A stretch of 64,000 bases of DNA from Mugil cephalus (Eukaryota > Chordata > Actinopteri > Mugiliformes > Mugilidae), in NCBI RefSeq assembly GCF_022458985.1, contig NC_061775.1, forward strand, positions 28,984,495 through 29,048,494, given 5' to 3'. The first letter of the stretch is position 1. Every line of letters begins with the position of its first letter. The translations under genes were made by a program, and so were the position numbers. Positions 50,880 through 63,891 of this stretch are shown one piece after another. The notes under the pieces are model-generated. The model was not told the origin of the DNA. It ran no database searches and was given only the letters and a program-made list of their open reading frames with translations.

Positions 50880-51432
50880 TACCTAAATCTGGCCTAATCC
50901 TATCCCAACTGGACTCTAACCTAAACACACCTCTATATTGGCCCTAACCCTAACATAGTCCCTAACCCTAACCCAGTCCTAATCCGGCCCTAACCCTAAC
51001 CATTATCTACCGGGCCCTAAAACCTAACCATTCCCTAATTTGACTCTAACCCCAAATCGATTGTTAACCCAAACCCTAACCTTATTCTTATCCGGCCCTA
51101 AACTAACCATACCTCAATTTAGTCTAGCCCCAACCGTTTCTATCCTAACTAACCACAGTCCCTAACCCAACCACAGTCTAATCCGCCTAACCCTAACATT
51201 ATCTTAAACCGGCCCTAAACTAACCTAACCCTAATTTGACTCTACCCTAACCTATTTTTAACCTAACTATACATATTGTTATCCGGCCCTACCCTAACCT
51301 AACCCTCAATTAGTCTAACCTAACCCGATTTCAATCCTAACCTAACCAAATTCTTATCCGGCCCAACCTACCATCCCTCAATTTAGTCTAACCCATAACC
51401 CGATTTTAACCTAACCCTAACCATATTCCCTT
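50880..51432 (+). repeat. Degenerate CCCTAA tail, unit C
   Basis: Same spacers in the same order as the unit A tail, shortened by scattered deletions. Confidence 0.9.
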
Positions 51433-51700
51433 AATACTTTAAATACATTTAAAATACATAATTCATAAAAACTATCAAACTATATTAAAAATAATTGAAA
51501 TTACATTCAAATCATTGATATCAGGATTATAGGTTAAACATTAGGGGGGGTTGTACAAAAAAGCGATAACAAATTCGACTGAAAACTAATGAACGAAAAA
51601 CAAACCGAGGTCAACAGGGGAAACAAGAGCAGAGCGTCATTTGCGCTTGACAGCGAAGGACGCACTCTCCCGACTGTGCTGAGAGCGAGCAGATTTTACT

Positions 51701-51754
51701 GTGTCCGGACCTGAAGAAGGCCTACAACAGGCCGAACGTCGTCGGACGGCACAC
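51701..51754 (+). ncRNA. Hammerhead-like motif before unit D (deletion-bearing)
   Basis: CTGAAGA core, GGCCT/AGGCC stem II, GAA in place of GAAA, then CGTC and CGGCACAC. Two single-base losses against the unit A motif. Confidence 0.65.
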
Positions 51755-52043
51755 ATTTTTCATTTTTGGCAATCATTGTTTTTGAAATTAATAAAACATA
51801 TTAAGCTGATTTTAGTTATTGTAATTAAAAACAAGAAGACGACACAATTTAAGTTCATTTGACAGTTTTTTTAAAATCAGTATTTTAAAAACATTCTAGT
51901 TAAAAAAATCCTTTCCCATTTGAGGAAAGCGTTTTATTTCATTTTAAAACAAAGAAATTTAATTTTTCCTTCCAATTCGGGAAGGCGCTTTTATTTCATT
52001 TTAATTCATTTCAACAAACAACAAATATTTAAAAAAACCACAT

Positions 52044-53666
52044 CATGGAGGACGGTGGACTGAGGTCTATGGTAGAGGCGCCCTCGAACACCGATCGCTG
52101 GGACCAGGTTTCGGGAAGCCTTCGGTGGATGGACAGAGACCTCCCTTCCCCTAGGGGAAGGGCTCAATCCTCCTCCTAACGGCCGCGCCTCCCCCAGGGG
52201 CTTCGCGCTACGCTGGTCCCAATCCCGCTCATATGCAGCGGTTCTTCGCCAAGGGAACAAGGGCCCCCCCCATTTCAGAGTTCCACGGATGGGGAGTCAG
52301 AGGTTCGGCGACAGCCCGCCGACCCTCAATTTGGGAGGCTGTTCGAAATTCATTCTGTGGTGAAGATGGTCCACCACCTACAAAACGTGTCACAGAACTG
52401 GACACCTGAACCCAGATGATTTCTAGGATGGTGGAGGTATGTCAACATGATTAGACCTGCATCTCGACCCAGCACCTTGGACCTCATTGTTTGTAATGCT
52501 GAAATGGGGCCATACCACTGCCATTTTACCGGAGCATTATGAGGAAGGCCTATGGTGCTTTTGGAAGAGCTTTGGTGTCCCCACAGCAATTGGAGATACC
52601 TTCGAGTGGCGGTTAGATGGCCAAGAAGGAACTTAAACCATCACACAGGATGAAATCGACCACGCGGAAGCATGGTCGCATCCACATTGGACACGGCAAT
52701 GTAGCTCCGGTTAGGGCCCCAGTGCAGTCACAGACCACCAAAACTACGGTTGGCCACGATGACCGATCAACCCGGTTCGTCCCGTGACGGAAGACGGAAG
52801 TTCAGGGCTCTCCACAGGTGAATTCCTCAGTTGGCTTTAACAGCCAGACTCACCTCGTGAACAGGTTACTTTCAGAGGCAGGAAACCTAAGGCAGTGGTC
52901 CTGTCTGGGGACAATCTCATGTACACCTGATGCCATTGGCCCAGAGGAGTCCGGGGGCTGAGGCTCCAGTCGAGACTCCACCATCAAGATCTGGAGCACT
53001 TTTTGAAACTGCATGAGGAGGAGAAAAGGGAGGAGAGAAGGCAGAGGAAGAAAGGAAGAAGAAGAGAGCGCAGGCAGCAAGTTCCTCTCCTTGGACGTTG
53101 AGGCAAGCCCGGCCCGGTTCACAGAAGTACTCCTTCTGACCGGTCCCTTGAGGATCCTTTGTTATAACCTCGCTGGCCACGTTTCAGGTCAACAGACATC
53201 CCAATACCAACGGAAACTCACAGATTGGACTCTGGAGATTAGAAAGAAAAGTTCTCATTATTGGGGATTCCAATTTGAGCAAAATACCTGATTTTGATCA
53301 TGAGACCTCCAGATAAGAGTTACCGGGAGCCATTTCCGACATGGCGGAGGCCCTTATGGAAAAAAAACGGTGGCGCCAGAAACTTGGTGGCGAAAGATCA
53401 TATTGTAATTCGCATAATGTGAGGAACATCAAAGAACCACCATCAAGAGTTCAGGGCCACATAATCCCTAAGAGAAAGTTCCCTAGCGGTCTGGTTCCCA
53501 GGATTCTCCCCGACCTTGCCCCCGAGAAGGAAACCTCCAAACCCAAATCAATTGAAGAATATGGCTTCATCCCTCCTGCCCAATGAAAGTTGGAGCGAGG
53601 CAGATGATATCCATTGGCGTCAGAGACAGCAATTGAGATGCTGGAACATTGGAGTCTTTTAAATGA
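52044..53666 (+). pseudogene. PLE ORF1, unit D (frames broken)
   Basis: Colinear with unit E ORF1, starting at ATG 52044, with many one-base losses. The SGNH-like block I (about 53260) and the DDIHW region (about 53605) are recognisable at DNA level. The heptamer region reads TTTTAAATGA, missing bases. Confidence 0.72.
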
Positions 53667-55510
53667 CTGCCTCAATTCAGACGGAGGGGGCGATAGATCT
53701 CAGCCTTTTTTGGCTCAACTGTGTGCTGGCAAAAATTTTTATTACAGACCACAGATGCTTTTGAGGAGGGGACTGACTTTATCCACCTTGACTAGCGGGA
53801 TCAAAGACAATAGAGTTTATTTGAACTACCATCGAAAAATTAAATTGCAGCCACTTCAAGATTCTGCTAGGCGAACTTCGCCATCCGTGCACTTGACTTG
53901 GACACCTCATTAGAAACTACCATTAGAAATACGAGTTTATTCATAAAGATCTGAAGATCTTAAAAAAACATTCAGACCCTTAGGAACAACCCAATATTTC
54001 AGTTGGAAGTTAAAGCCCTGAGAATTGATACACTCTAACATACGTAATCAAGCCCGCTGACAGGGGTCAGGTTGTCTCATAGTAGGAAAATCTTTAGGTA
54101 GAGAGGCATAAAATGTGAATATTATAAAAAGTTGGAAAACATTTATGGGACACCATTCTATGATAACAGAAATCTTGGAAGATTAAAAAGAAAAATTCAT
54201 AATGCCAAACAAAAGCATACGATGGGCACTTGCAACCGAGGGCAAGGAGGTTATATCTCCCAATCATAAGGCCCGTAAAGACGATTCAAATGAATTGCCA
54301 CCGGGAGACCTATTGTTCCGACTGTGGGAGCGAGACACGGTACGCAGATATCTGACTATTATTATCCATTGTCTCTCCTCACCCGCCATGTCAGAGTACA
54401 CCATTTCATTGAATTGTAGGACTGAGGTCCGCTCGACTTTTATTTTCTTTGGTGTTTCCACCTTTACACTAATATTCCCATGAGCTGGCATCAATTGTGT
54501 CAAAATTTTTGAAAACCAGACCCAACCGCCAGATGAGGAGCTCTTGCAGTATTGGAGATAATTTAACTAGAAATGATTCATGTCAATGAGGAATTTTATT
54601 TACAATTAAGGGCGCGATGGGGAAAAGGTTTGCCCACTATGCGAATATTTTTATGGCAACTGGAGCAGAACTTCTTAAAATGTCAAAAGAGACAGTACTT
54701 ATTTGAGATATTTGGATGATTATGGCATATGGGCTGGAAATTGCGGATTCGAGGAATTTGTGGCGAACTAAACTTCATGACCTTCAATCATTGAGCCGGA
54801 AGTCAACCAACATTCCATTGATTTTTAGACACACGGTTTTAAAGCCATTTTAAAGACCTTCCAGTTGGAGTCAATGTACTTCAGGCACTGACCCCATGCT
54901 CTACTCTAAGACAGTTTTCCCCAAAACACATTTCAGGGATTGGTCAAGTCAAGATTCTTCTTTCATCGCATATGTACACGAGAAGAAGATTCAAGGAAGG
55001 GTTGACATATTGTTTCGTTTAAGGGACGGGGATTGTAGACTTTTTGAGACGTTGTCTTAAGACATTCAGAATAGGACAAGGATGGAAATTTGTCCTTTGA
55101 TTCACATATTTTGGCAGTAGCATCGCATGGGAAGTTTAAAAATAATTTTGAACCGGTTGGGAAGCTCGGCATGATCCAGTTTCGAGGGATTTTGCCTTCA
55201 GGAGAAACAATCTCTCAGATTTTTATCAGGAAAATTGCCTTCTTTCAGTTGAGACCACTTAGTTGGAAGAGTTTTGCAGATTAAAATTCATAGGAACAGA
55301 AGACAAACCTTGATTAAGATCACCAGCCTTTAGCCGGAACAACTAACTGTTTAGTTCATTGTAATATGTGTGGTGTTAAATATGTTGGAGAAACAAAGAA
55401 TATCTGTCCACTCGAATGAACAAACAATATAATATTAAAAACAAAAAGGATGGACACGCCTTTAGTAAGCATTTTTTGTTGCACGGCTTGGACTCCACAG
55501 AGTATGGCTG
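53660..55510 (+). pseudogene. PLE ORF2, unit D (frames broken)
   Basis: Colinear with unit A ORF2 and with the heaviest deletion load of the readable units. The C motif is near 54710, the GIY-YIG region is at about 55345-55400, and STRMN-like text is near 55415. Confidence 0.75.
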
Positions 55511-55619
55511 CAGAGGACGCGTCTGGTCAGCCAGGAACGAAGAGAGGAACGGGCTGGATTTTGGCTGGGCACCTGGAACCAGCTGGACTGAATTCCGGGA
55601 CGGTGATCCGCCTTACTAA

Positions 55620-56165
55620 ATCTGGCCCAATCCTAATCCCAACTGGACTCTAACCCTAACACACTCTATATTGGCCTAACCCTAACCATAGTCCTAACCC
55701 TACCACAGCCATCGCCTAACCCTAACATTTCTAACCCGGCCTAACCTAACCATTCCTAATTTGACTTAACCCATTGATTGTTAACCTACCCTAACCTATT
55801 CTTATCCGGCCTAACCTAACCTACCTCATTTTCTGCCCCACCGATTTCTATCCTAACCTAACCACGTCTAACCCAACCACAGTCCTAATCCGGCCCTAAC
55901 CCTTTAACCATTATCCTTAACCCGGCCCAAAAACCCAACCCTAACCCTAATTTGACTCTAACCCTAAACCCTATTTTTAACCCTAACCCTAACCATCATT
56001 GTTATCCCGGCCCTAACCCTAACCTAACCCTCAATTTAGTCTAACCCTAACCCGATTTCTAATCCTAACCCTAACCATTATTCTTATCCCGGCCCTAACC
56101 CTAACCATACCCTCAATTTAGTCTAACCCTAACCCGATTTCTAATCCTAACCCTAACCATATTCC
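55620..56165 (+). repeat. Degenerate CCCTAA tail, unit D
   Basis: The first part is deletion-rich. From about 55900 the sequence becomes clean and matches the unit A tail almost base for base. Confidence 0.9.
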
Positions 56166-56460
56166 CTTAATACTTTAAATACATTTAAAAATACATAAAT
56201 TCATTAAAAACTATCAAACTATATTAAAAATAATTGAATTACATTCAAATCATTGATATACAGGGGATTATAGGGTTAAACATTAGGGGGAGGGGTTGTT
56301 AACAAAAAGACGATAACAAATTTCGAACTGAAAACTAAATGAACGAAAAACAAACCGAGGTTACAACAGGGGAAACAAGAGCAGGAGCGTCATTTGCGCT
56401 TTGACAGCCGAAGGAGCAACATCTCCCCGACTGTGCTGAGAGCCGTAGCAGCATTTTACT

Positions 56461-56516
56461 GTGTGCCGGACCTGAAGAAGGCCTACAACAGGCCGAAACG
56501 TCGTCGGACGGCACAC
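56461..56516 (+). ncRNA. Hammerhead-like motif before unit E (intact)
   Basis: Identical in length and core to 37338-37393: CTGAAGA, GGCCT/AGGCC, GAAA, CGTC and GTGTGCCG/CGGCACAC. The ORF1 start of unit E is about 310 bases downstream. Confidence 0.75.
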
Positions 56517-56824
56517 ATTATTTGATTTTTTGGCCATTTCATTGATTTTTGATTTAAATACAACATATTAAGCTGATTTTAGTTATTGTAAATTAAAAAA
56601 ACAAGAAAGACAGAAACAATTTAAGTTCATTTTGACAGTTTATTTTAAAATCAGTATTTAAAAACATTCTCAGTTAAAACAATCCTTTCCCACCTTTGAG
56701 GAAAGCGTTTTTATTTTATTTTAAAACAGAAGTCATTTAATTTTTCCTTTCCCAATTCGGGAAGGCGCTTTTATTTCATTTTAATTCATTTCAACAAACA
56801 ACAAATATTTAAAAACACCACATC

Positions 56825-58580
56825 ATGGACGGACGGTGGACTGAGGTCCGCTATGGTAGGAGGCGCCGTCCGAACTACCGACCTCGCTGGGACCAGGGTT
56901 TCGGGAGGTCCTTCGGGTGGATGGACAGAGCACCTCCCTTCCCCTTTACGGGGGGAAGGGCTCAGATCCCTCCTCCTAACCGGCCAGCGCCTCCCCCAGG
57001 GGCTTCGCGCTACGCTGGTCCCCAATCCCGCTCATATGCAGCGGTTCTTCGCCAAGGGAACCAAGGGCCCCCCCGATTTCAGAGTTCTCCACGGGATGGG
57101 GAGTCAGAGGTTCGGCGACAGCCCGCCGACCCTCAATTTGGGAGGCTGGTTCGAAAACTTCATTCTGTGGTGAAGATGGTCCACCACCTACAAAACGTGT
57201 CACCAGAAACTGGGACACCTGAACCCAGAATGATTTCTAGGATGGTGGAGGTCATGTCCAACATGATTAGACCTGCATCTCCGACCCAGCGTACCTTGGA
57301 CCTCATTGTTGGTAATGCTAGAAACTGGGGCCATACCACCTGCCTCATTCTTACCGAGCATTATGAGGAAGGCCTTAAGGTGCTTTTGGAAGAGCTTTCG
57401 GGTCTCCCCACAGCTGATTGGAAATCCGCCTTCGAGGTGGCGGTTAGATGGGCCAGAAGGAACTTAAACCGCATCACACAGGATGAAATCGACCACGCGG
57501 AAGCCATGGTCGCATCCACATTGGACACCGGCAATGTAGCTCCGGTTAGGGCCCCAGTGCAGTCACAGACCACCAAAACTACGGTGGCCACGATGACCGA
57601 TCAACCCGGTTCGGTCCCGGTGACGGAAGACAGGGGAGTTCAGGGCTCTCCACAGGTGGAATCTCCTCAAGTTGGCCTTTCACAGCCAGACTCACCTCGT
57701 GAACAGAGGGTTACTTTCAGAGGCAGGAAACCTAAGGCAGTGGTCCTGTCTGGGGACAATCTCACTGACCCACCTGATGCCATTGGCCCAGAGGAGTCCC
57801 GGGGGGCTGAGGCTCCAGTCCGAGACTCCACACATCAAGATCTGGAGGCACTTTTTGACGAACTGCATGAGGAGGAGAAAAGGGAGGAGAGAAGGCAGGA
57901 GGAAGAAAAGGAAGAAGAAAGAGGAGCGCAGGCAGCCAGTTCCTCTCCTTGGACGTTGAGGCCAAGCCCGGCCCGGGTTCACAGAAGTACTCCTTCTGAC
58001 CGGGATCCCTTTGAGGATTCCTTTGGTTCATATACCTCGCCTGGGCCACGTTTCAGGGTCAACAGACATCCCAATACCCAACGGAAACTCACAGATTGGA
58101 CTCTGGAGATTAGAAAGAAAGTTCTCATTATTGGGGATTCCAATTTGAGCAAAATACCTGATTTTGATCATGAAGACCTCCAGATAGAGAGTTACCCGGG
58201 GAGCCATTTCCGACATGGACAGGCCCTTATGGAAAAAACAAGGGTTTGGCGCCAGAAAGACTTGGTGGTCGAAAAGATCATATTGTCATTCGGCATTAAT
58301 AGTAGAGGAAACAAGTCCAAAGAAACCACCATCAAGATTTTGCAGGGGGCCATCAGATCCGCTAAGAGAAAGTTTCCCTATGCAGGGGTCTGGGTTCCCT
58401 AGTGAAATTTTCTCCCCGACCTTTCCCCAGAGGAGAAGAAACCTCCAACCCTAATGACCACATTTAGAATATGGGCTTCATCCTCTCCTGCCAATGAAAA
58501 GTTTGAACTGAGGCAGTTTTATCCATGGCGTCAGAGACAGCAATTGAATGTGGAACATTGGAGGGCCTTTTTAAAATAGA
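56825..58580 (+). CDS. PLE ORF1 with SGNH-hydrolase-like domain, unit E (best N-terminus)
   Basis: Open for 525 residues from ATG 56825 to 58402. It then shifts frame through a one-base loss at 58395-58400 (GGTTCCCTAGTG, against GGTTCCCCTAGTG in other units). The N-terminus is basic and aromatic (WTEVRYGRRRRPNYRPRW), then Pro-rich, then SRSYAAVLRQG and the helix KLHSVVKMVHHLQNV. A charged EEE/RRE/KEE run precedes the SGNH-like domain: VLIIGDSNLSKIP (Ser439), SYPGSHFRH, ILSFGINSRGN. The final D-x-x-H block is seen in units A and F. Full length is about 590-600 residues. The charged run is probably coiled. Confidence 0.85.
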
Positions 58581-60680
58581 TTGCCCTCCAAGTCTCGAGC
58601 GGAGGGGGTCGATAGATCTCCCCTTTTTTGGCTCAAGACGTTTTGGGGGTGCTGGCAAAAAATTTTATATTATCCAACCACATCTGACTTTTGAGGAGGG
58701 ACTGACCTTTTTTTCCCACTCTTACATAGCAGGATCAAAAAGACAATTAGAGTTTGATTTGCAATCCTACCTCGAAAAATTAAATAAGCCTTCAAGGATT
58801 TGCTAGGCCGAACCTTCGCCTTCACGTGCACTTCGACTTGGACACTCCATTAGAAAACTACCATTAGAATTACAGTTTAAATTTATAAGATTCTGAAATT
58901 TTTTAAAAAAAACATTTCAAGACCCATTAGGGAACAACCCATTTTCATGTTTGGAAGTTAAAGGCCCTGAGGGGAATTGATACACTCTAAACATACGTAA
59001 TCAAGCCCGCTGACAAGGCGTCAGGGGTTGTCATCATGATTAGGACAATACATTTCGAGGGTAGAGAGGGGAATTAAAAGATGTTGAATATTATAAAAAG
59101 GTTGGAAGAAACCAATTTTTCTGGGACAACCATTCTAGGATAACAAAATCTTGGATAGATTTAAAAAAGAAAAAATTCATTTTAAAGCCAAACAAAGCAA
59201 TTCTGATGGGCGACCTTGCAACCGAGGCAAGGAGGTTCTATATCCTCCCCCAAAATCCATAAGAACCGGCTAAATGGACGATTCCAACTGAATTGCACCC
59301 GGGAGACCTATTGTTCCGATGTGGGACGAGAACATAGGTCCCTGAAGAAATCTGACTATTTTTTGAATCCATTGTCTCTCCTGCAACCCCCCCTATTGTC
59401 AGAGAAACCTACCATTTCATTGAAATTGGGGAGGGAACTGAGGATCCGCTAGACTTTATTTCTTCTCTATGGATGTTCCAGCCTTTACACTAATATTCCA
59501 TTGATGCTTGGCATCAAATTTTGTCCAGAAAGATTTTTGGGAAAATAAACCCAGACCCCAACCGCCCAGATAGGAGCTCTTGCAGCTATTGGAGATTAAT
59601 TAACAGAAATATTTCATGTTCAATGAGGAATTTTATTTACAAATTAAGGGACGCATGGGAAAGGTTTGCCCCAGCTTATGCGAATATTTTTATGGCTAAC
59701 TGGGGAGCAGGAAGCCTTCTTAAAATGTCAAAGAGACCAGTACATTTTTTTGAGATTTTTGGATGAAAAATATGGGGCATAGGGCTGGAACATTGCAGGA
59801 ATTCGAGGGAAAATTTTTGGCGTCACTAAACTCTAAAAAAGGACCCTTAATCCAATGACAGGAGTCACCAACAATTCCATTGATTTTTTAGGGGCACAAC
59901 GGTTTATTAAAGGTCCAGATTTTGAAAGGGAACTTCAGTTGGATGTCAAAGTGGGACTTCAAGAGCACTGACAAACCCATGCTCACTTCAAAAAGACAAG
60001 TTTTACACCAAAACCCCAACTTTCATGGGATTGGTTTAAATCACAGGGTTCTTTATCGATTTCATCGCATATGTTCACGAGAGAGATTCAAAAGGAAAGC
60101 GGTTGACATATGTTTCGGGCTTTAAGGACACGGGGATATTGTAGATCCTTTTTAGTCGTTGTCTTAAAGACATTTCAGGGGCAATAAGGACAAGGATCAT
60201 GGAAATTTTGTCCCTTTGATTTCCAACATATTTTTTCTGGCAGTAAGCATCTGCATGGGAAGTTTAAAAATAATTTTGAGACCGTGTTGGGAAGCTCGGC
60301 ACCCGATCCCAGTTTCGAGGGTAATTTCTGCCTTCAGGAGAAACAAAAATCTCTCAGATTTTCTTATCAGGGCAAAATTGCCTTTCGCTTTCAGTTGAGA
60401 GACCACTTAAGTTGGACACGCAGTTTTGCAGATTAAATTCATAAGGAACATGAAGGACAAAACCTTGATTAAGATCACCCAGGCCTTTAGCCCGAGAAAA
60501 AACTAACTGTATTTATGTTCTATTTTGTAATATGTGTGGTGTTAAATATGTTGGAGAAACAAAGAATAATCTGTCCACTCGAATGAATTCAACACAAGGT
60601 ATAATATTAAAAACAAAAAAGAGATGGACACCCTTTAGTTAAGCATTTTTTGTTGCAAAGGCTTGGACTCCATCAGAGTA
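58565..60680 (+). pseudogene. PLE ORF2, unit E (frames broken by insertions)
   Basis: Colinear with unit A ORF2. Here errors are mostly added bases in homopolymers, the opposite of units C and D. The B motif region (about 59640-59690) and the GIY-YIG region (about 60505-60560) are clear. At 60240-60290 (CATCTGCATGG) reverse transcriptase and endonuclease share one frame. The heptamer reads TTTAAAA. Confidence 0.78.
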
Positions 60681-60809
60681 GCTGGGCTGCAGAAGGGCGC
60701 GGTCCTGGTCCCGACCAGAACGCAAGAGGAGGGGGAAAGGCGCTGGATTTTTTGGCTGGGCACCCTGGAACCAGCTGGACTGAATTCCAGGAGACGGGGG
60801 GATCCGGCC

Positions 60810-61410
60810 TTACCCTAAATCTGGCCCTAATCCTAATCCCAACCTGGACTCTAACCCTAACCACACCTCTATATTGGCCCCTAACCCTAACCCTAGTCCC
60901 TAACCCTAACCCAGTCTAATCCGGCCCTAACCCTAAACCATTATCCTTAACCCGGCCCCAAACCTAACCCTTCCCCTAATTTGACTCTAAACCCAATCGA
61001 TTGTTAACCCTAACCCTAACCATTGTTCTTATGCCGGCCCTAAACCTAACCATACCCTCAATTTAGTCTAACCCCAACCCGATTTCTAATCCTAACCCTA
61101 ACCATAGTCCCTAACCCTAACCACAGTCCTAATCCGGCCCTAACCCTAACCATTATCCTTAACCCGGCCCTAAACCTAACCCTAACCCTAATTTGACTCT
61201 AACCCTAACCCTATTTTTTAACCCAAACCCCAACCATCATTGTTTCCCGGCCCTAACCCCAACCTAACCCTCAATTAGTCTAACCCTAACCCGATTTCTA
61301 ATCCTAACCCTAACCATTTATTCTTATCCGGCCCTAACCCTAAAACCCTACCCTCAATTTAGTCTTTAACCCCAACCCGATTTCTAATCCTAAACCCTAA
61401 CCATATTCCC
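60810..61410 (+). repeat. Degenerate CCCTAA tail, unit E
   Basis: Same spacer order as units A and D, about 600 bases, with a few added bases. Confidence 0.92.
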
Positions 61411-61707
61411 TTAATACTTTAAATACATTTAAAATACATACATTCATTAAAAACTATTAAACTACATTAAAAACAAATTGATTACATTCAAATCATTGAT
61501 ATAAAAGGGGATTATAGGGTTAAACATTAGGGGAGGGGGTTTTTAACAAAAAGACGATAACAAATTTTCGAACTGAAAACTAAAATGAACGAAAAAACAA
61601 ACGAGGTTACAACAGGGGAAACAAGAGCAGGAGCGTCATTTGCGCTTTGACAGCCGAAGGAGCAACATCTCCCCGACTGTGCTGAGAGCCGTAGCAGCAT
61701 TTTTACT

Positions 61708-61766
61708 GTGTGCCGGACCTGGAAGAAGGCCTACAACAGGCCGGGAAAAGTCGTCGGACGGCACAC
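61708..61766 (+). ncRNA. Hammerhead-like motif before unit F (insertion-bearing)
   Basis: The core and stems of unit A are present, but with added bases (CTGGAAGA and GGGAAAAG). These fit the insertion-type errors of this stretch. Confidence 0.6.
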
Positions 61767-62077
61767 ATTTTTTTTCATTTTTTGGCCAATTCATTTGTTT
61801 TTGAAATTAATAAAACATATTAAGCTGATTTTAGTTATTGTAAATTAAAAAACAAGAAAGACAGACACAATTTAAGTTCATTTTGACAGTTTGTTTTAAA
61901 ATCAGTATTTAAAAACATTCTCAGTTAAAAACAATCCTTTCCCACTTTTGAGGAAAGCGTTTTTATTTTATTTTAAAACAAAAGTAATTTAATTTTTCCT
62001 TTCCCAATTCGGAAGGCGCTTTTATTTCATTTTAATTCATTTAAACAAACAAAAAAATATTTAAAAACACCACACCA

Positions 62078-63859
62078 ATGGGCGGACGGTGGACTGAGGT
62101 CCGATATGGTAGGAGGCCGCCGTCCGAACTACCGACCTCGCTGGACCAGGGTTTCGGGAGGTCCTTCGGGTGGATTACAGAGCACCTCCCCTTTCCCCCT
62201 TTTCGGGGGGAAGGGCTCAAGATCCCTCTCCTAACCGGCCAGCGCCTCCCCCAGCGGGCTTCGCGCCTACGCTGGTCCCCAATCCCGCTCATATGCAGCG
62301 GTTTTTCGCCAAGGGAACCAAGGGCCCCCCCGATTTTCAGAGTTCTCCACGGGGGATGGGGAGTCAGAGGTTCGGCGACAGCCCGCCGACCCTCAATTTG
62401 GGAGGCTGGTTCGAAAACTTCATTCTGTGGTGAAGATGGTCCACCACCTACAAAACGTGTCACCAGAAACTGGGACACCTGAACCCAGAATGATTTCTAG
62501 GATGGTGGAGGTCATGTCCAACATGATTAGACCTGCATCTCCGACCCAGCGTACCTTGGACCTCATTGTTGGTAATGCCTAGAAACTGGGGCCATACCAC
62601 CTGCCTCATTTTTTACCGAGCATTATGGGAAGGGGCCTTAAGGTGCTTTTGGAAGAGCTTTCGGGTCTCCCCACAGCTGATTGGAAATCCCCTTCGAGGT
62701 GGCGGTTAGATGGGCCAGAAGGAACTTAAACCGCATCACACAGGATGAAATCGACCACGCGGAAGCCAAGGTCGCATCCACATTGGACACCGGCAATGTA
62801 GCTCCGGTTAGGGCCCCCAGTTTCAGTCACAGGACCACCAAAACTACGGTGGCCACGATGACCGATCACCCGGTTCGGTCCCGGGGGGACGGAAGACAGG
62901 GGAGTTCAGGGCTCTCCACAGGGGGAATCTCCTCAAGTTGGCCTTTTACAGCCAGACTCACCTCGTGAACAGAGGGTTACTTTCAGAGGCAGGAAACCTA
63001 AGGCAGTGGTCCTGTCTGGGGACAAACTCACTGACCCCACCTGATGCCATTGGCCCAGAGGAGTCCCGGGGGGCTGAAGGCTCCAGTCCGAGACTCCACA
63101 CATCAAGATCTGGAGGCACTTTTGACGAACTGCATGAGGAGGAGAAAAGGGGGGAAGAAAAAGGCAGGGGGGAAGAAAAGGGAAAAAGAAAGAGGAGCGC
63201 AGGCAGCCAGTTCCTCTCCTTGGACGTTGAGGCCAAGCCCGGCCCGGGTTCACAGAAGTACTCCTTCTGACCGGGATCCCTTTGAGGATTCCTTTGGTTC
63301 ATATACCTCGCCTGGGCCACGTTTCAGGGTCAACAGACATCCCAATACCCAACGGAAACTCACAGATTGGACTCTGGAGATTAGAAAGAAAGTTCTCATT
63401 ATTGGGGATTCCAATTTGAGCAAAATACCTGATTTTGATCATGAAGACCTCCAGATAGAGAGTTACCCGGGGAGCCATTTCCGACATGGACAGGCCCTTA
63501 TGGAAAAAACGGTGGCGCCAGAAGACTTGGTGGTCGAAAAGATCATATTGTCATTCGGCATTAATAGTAGAGGAAACAAGTCCAAAGAAACCACCATCAA
63601 GAGTTTGCAGGGGGCCATCAGATCCGCTAAGAGAAAGTTTCCCTATGCAGGGGTCTGGGTTCCCCTAGTGAATTTCTCCCCCGACCTTGCCCCAGAGGAG
63701 AAGGAAAACCTCCAAACCCTCAATGACCACATTGAGAGAAATATGGGCTTCATCCCTCTCCTGCCCAATGAAAAGTTTGAGACTGAGGCAGATGATATCC
63801 ATTGGACGTCAGAGACAGCAATTGAGATGCTGGAACATTGGAGGTCCTTTTTAAACTAG
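62078..63859 (+). CDS. PLE ORF1, unit F (best C-terminus)
   Basis: The 5' half has insertion-type frame breaks. From about 63180 it is clean and open to TAG 63857-63859. The C-terminal domain shows all SGNH-like blocks in one frame: VLIIGDSNLSK, SYPGSHFRHG, ILSFGINSRGN and ADDIHWTSE. The protein ends EMLEHWRSFLN, and the last codons TTT TTA AAC form the frameshift heptamer. Confidence 0.85.
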
Positions 63860-63891
63860 ACTGCCCTCCAAGTCTCAGAGCGGAGGGGGTC
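63850..63891 (+). promoter_or_regulatory. Candidate -1 ribosomal frameshift signal, unit F
   Basis: T TTA AAC at 63850-63856, TAG next, then CCCTCC (63864-63869) and GGAGGG (63882-63887) with a 12-base loop. Identical to unit A. Confidence 0.8.
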
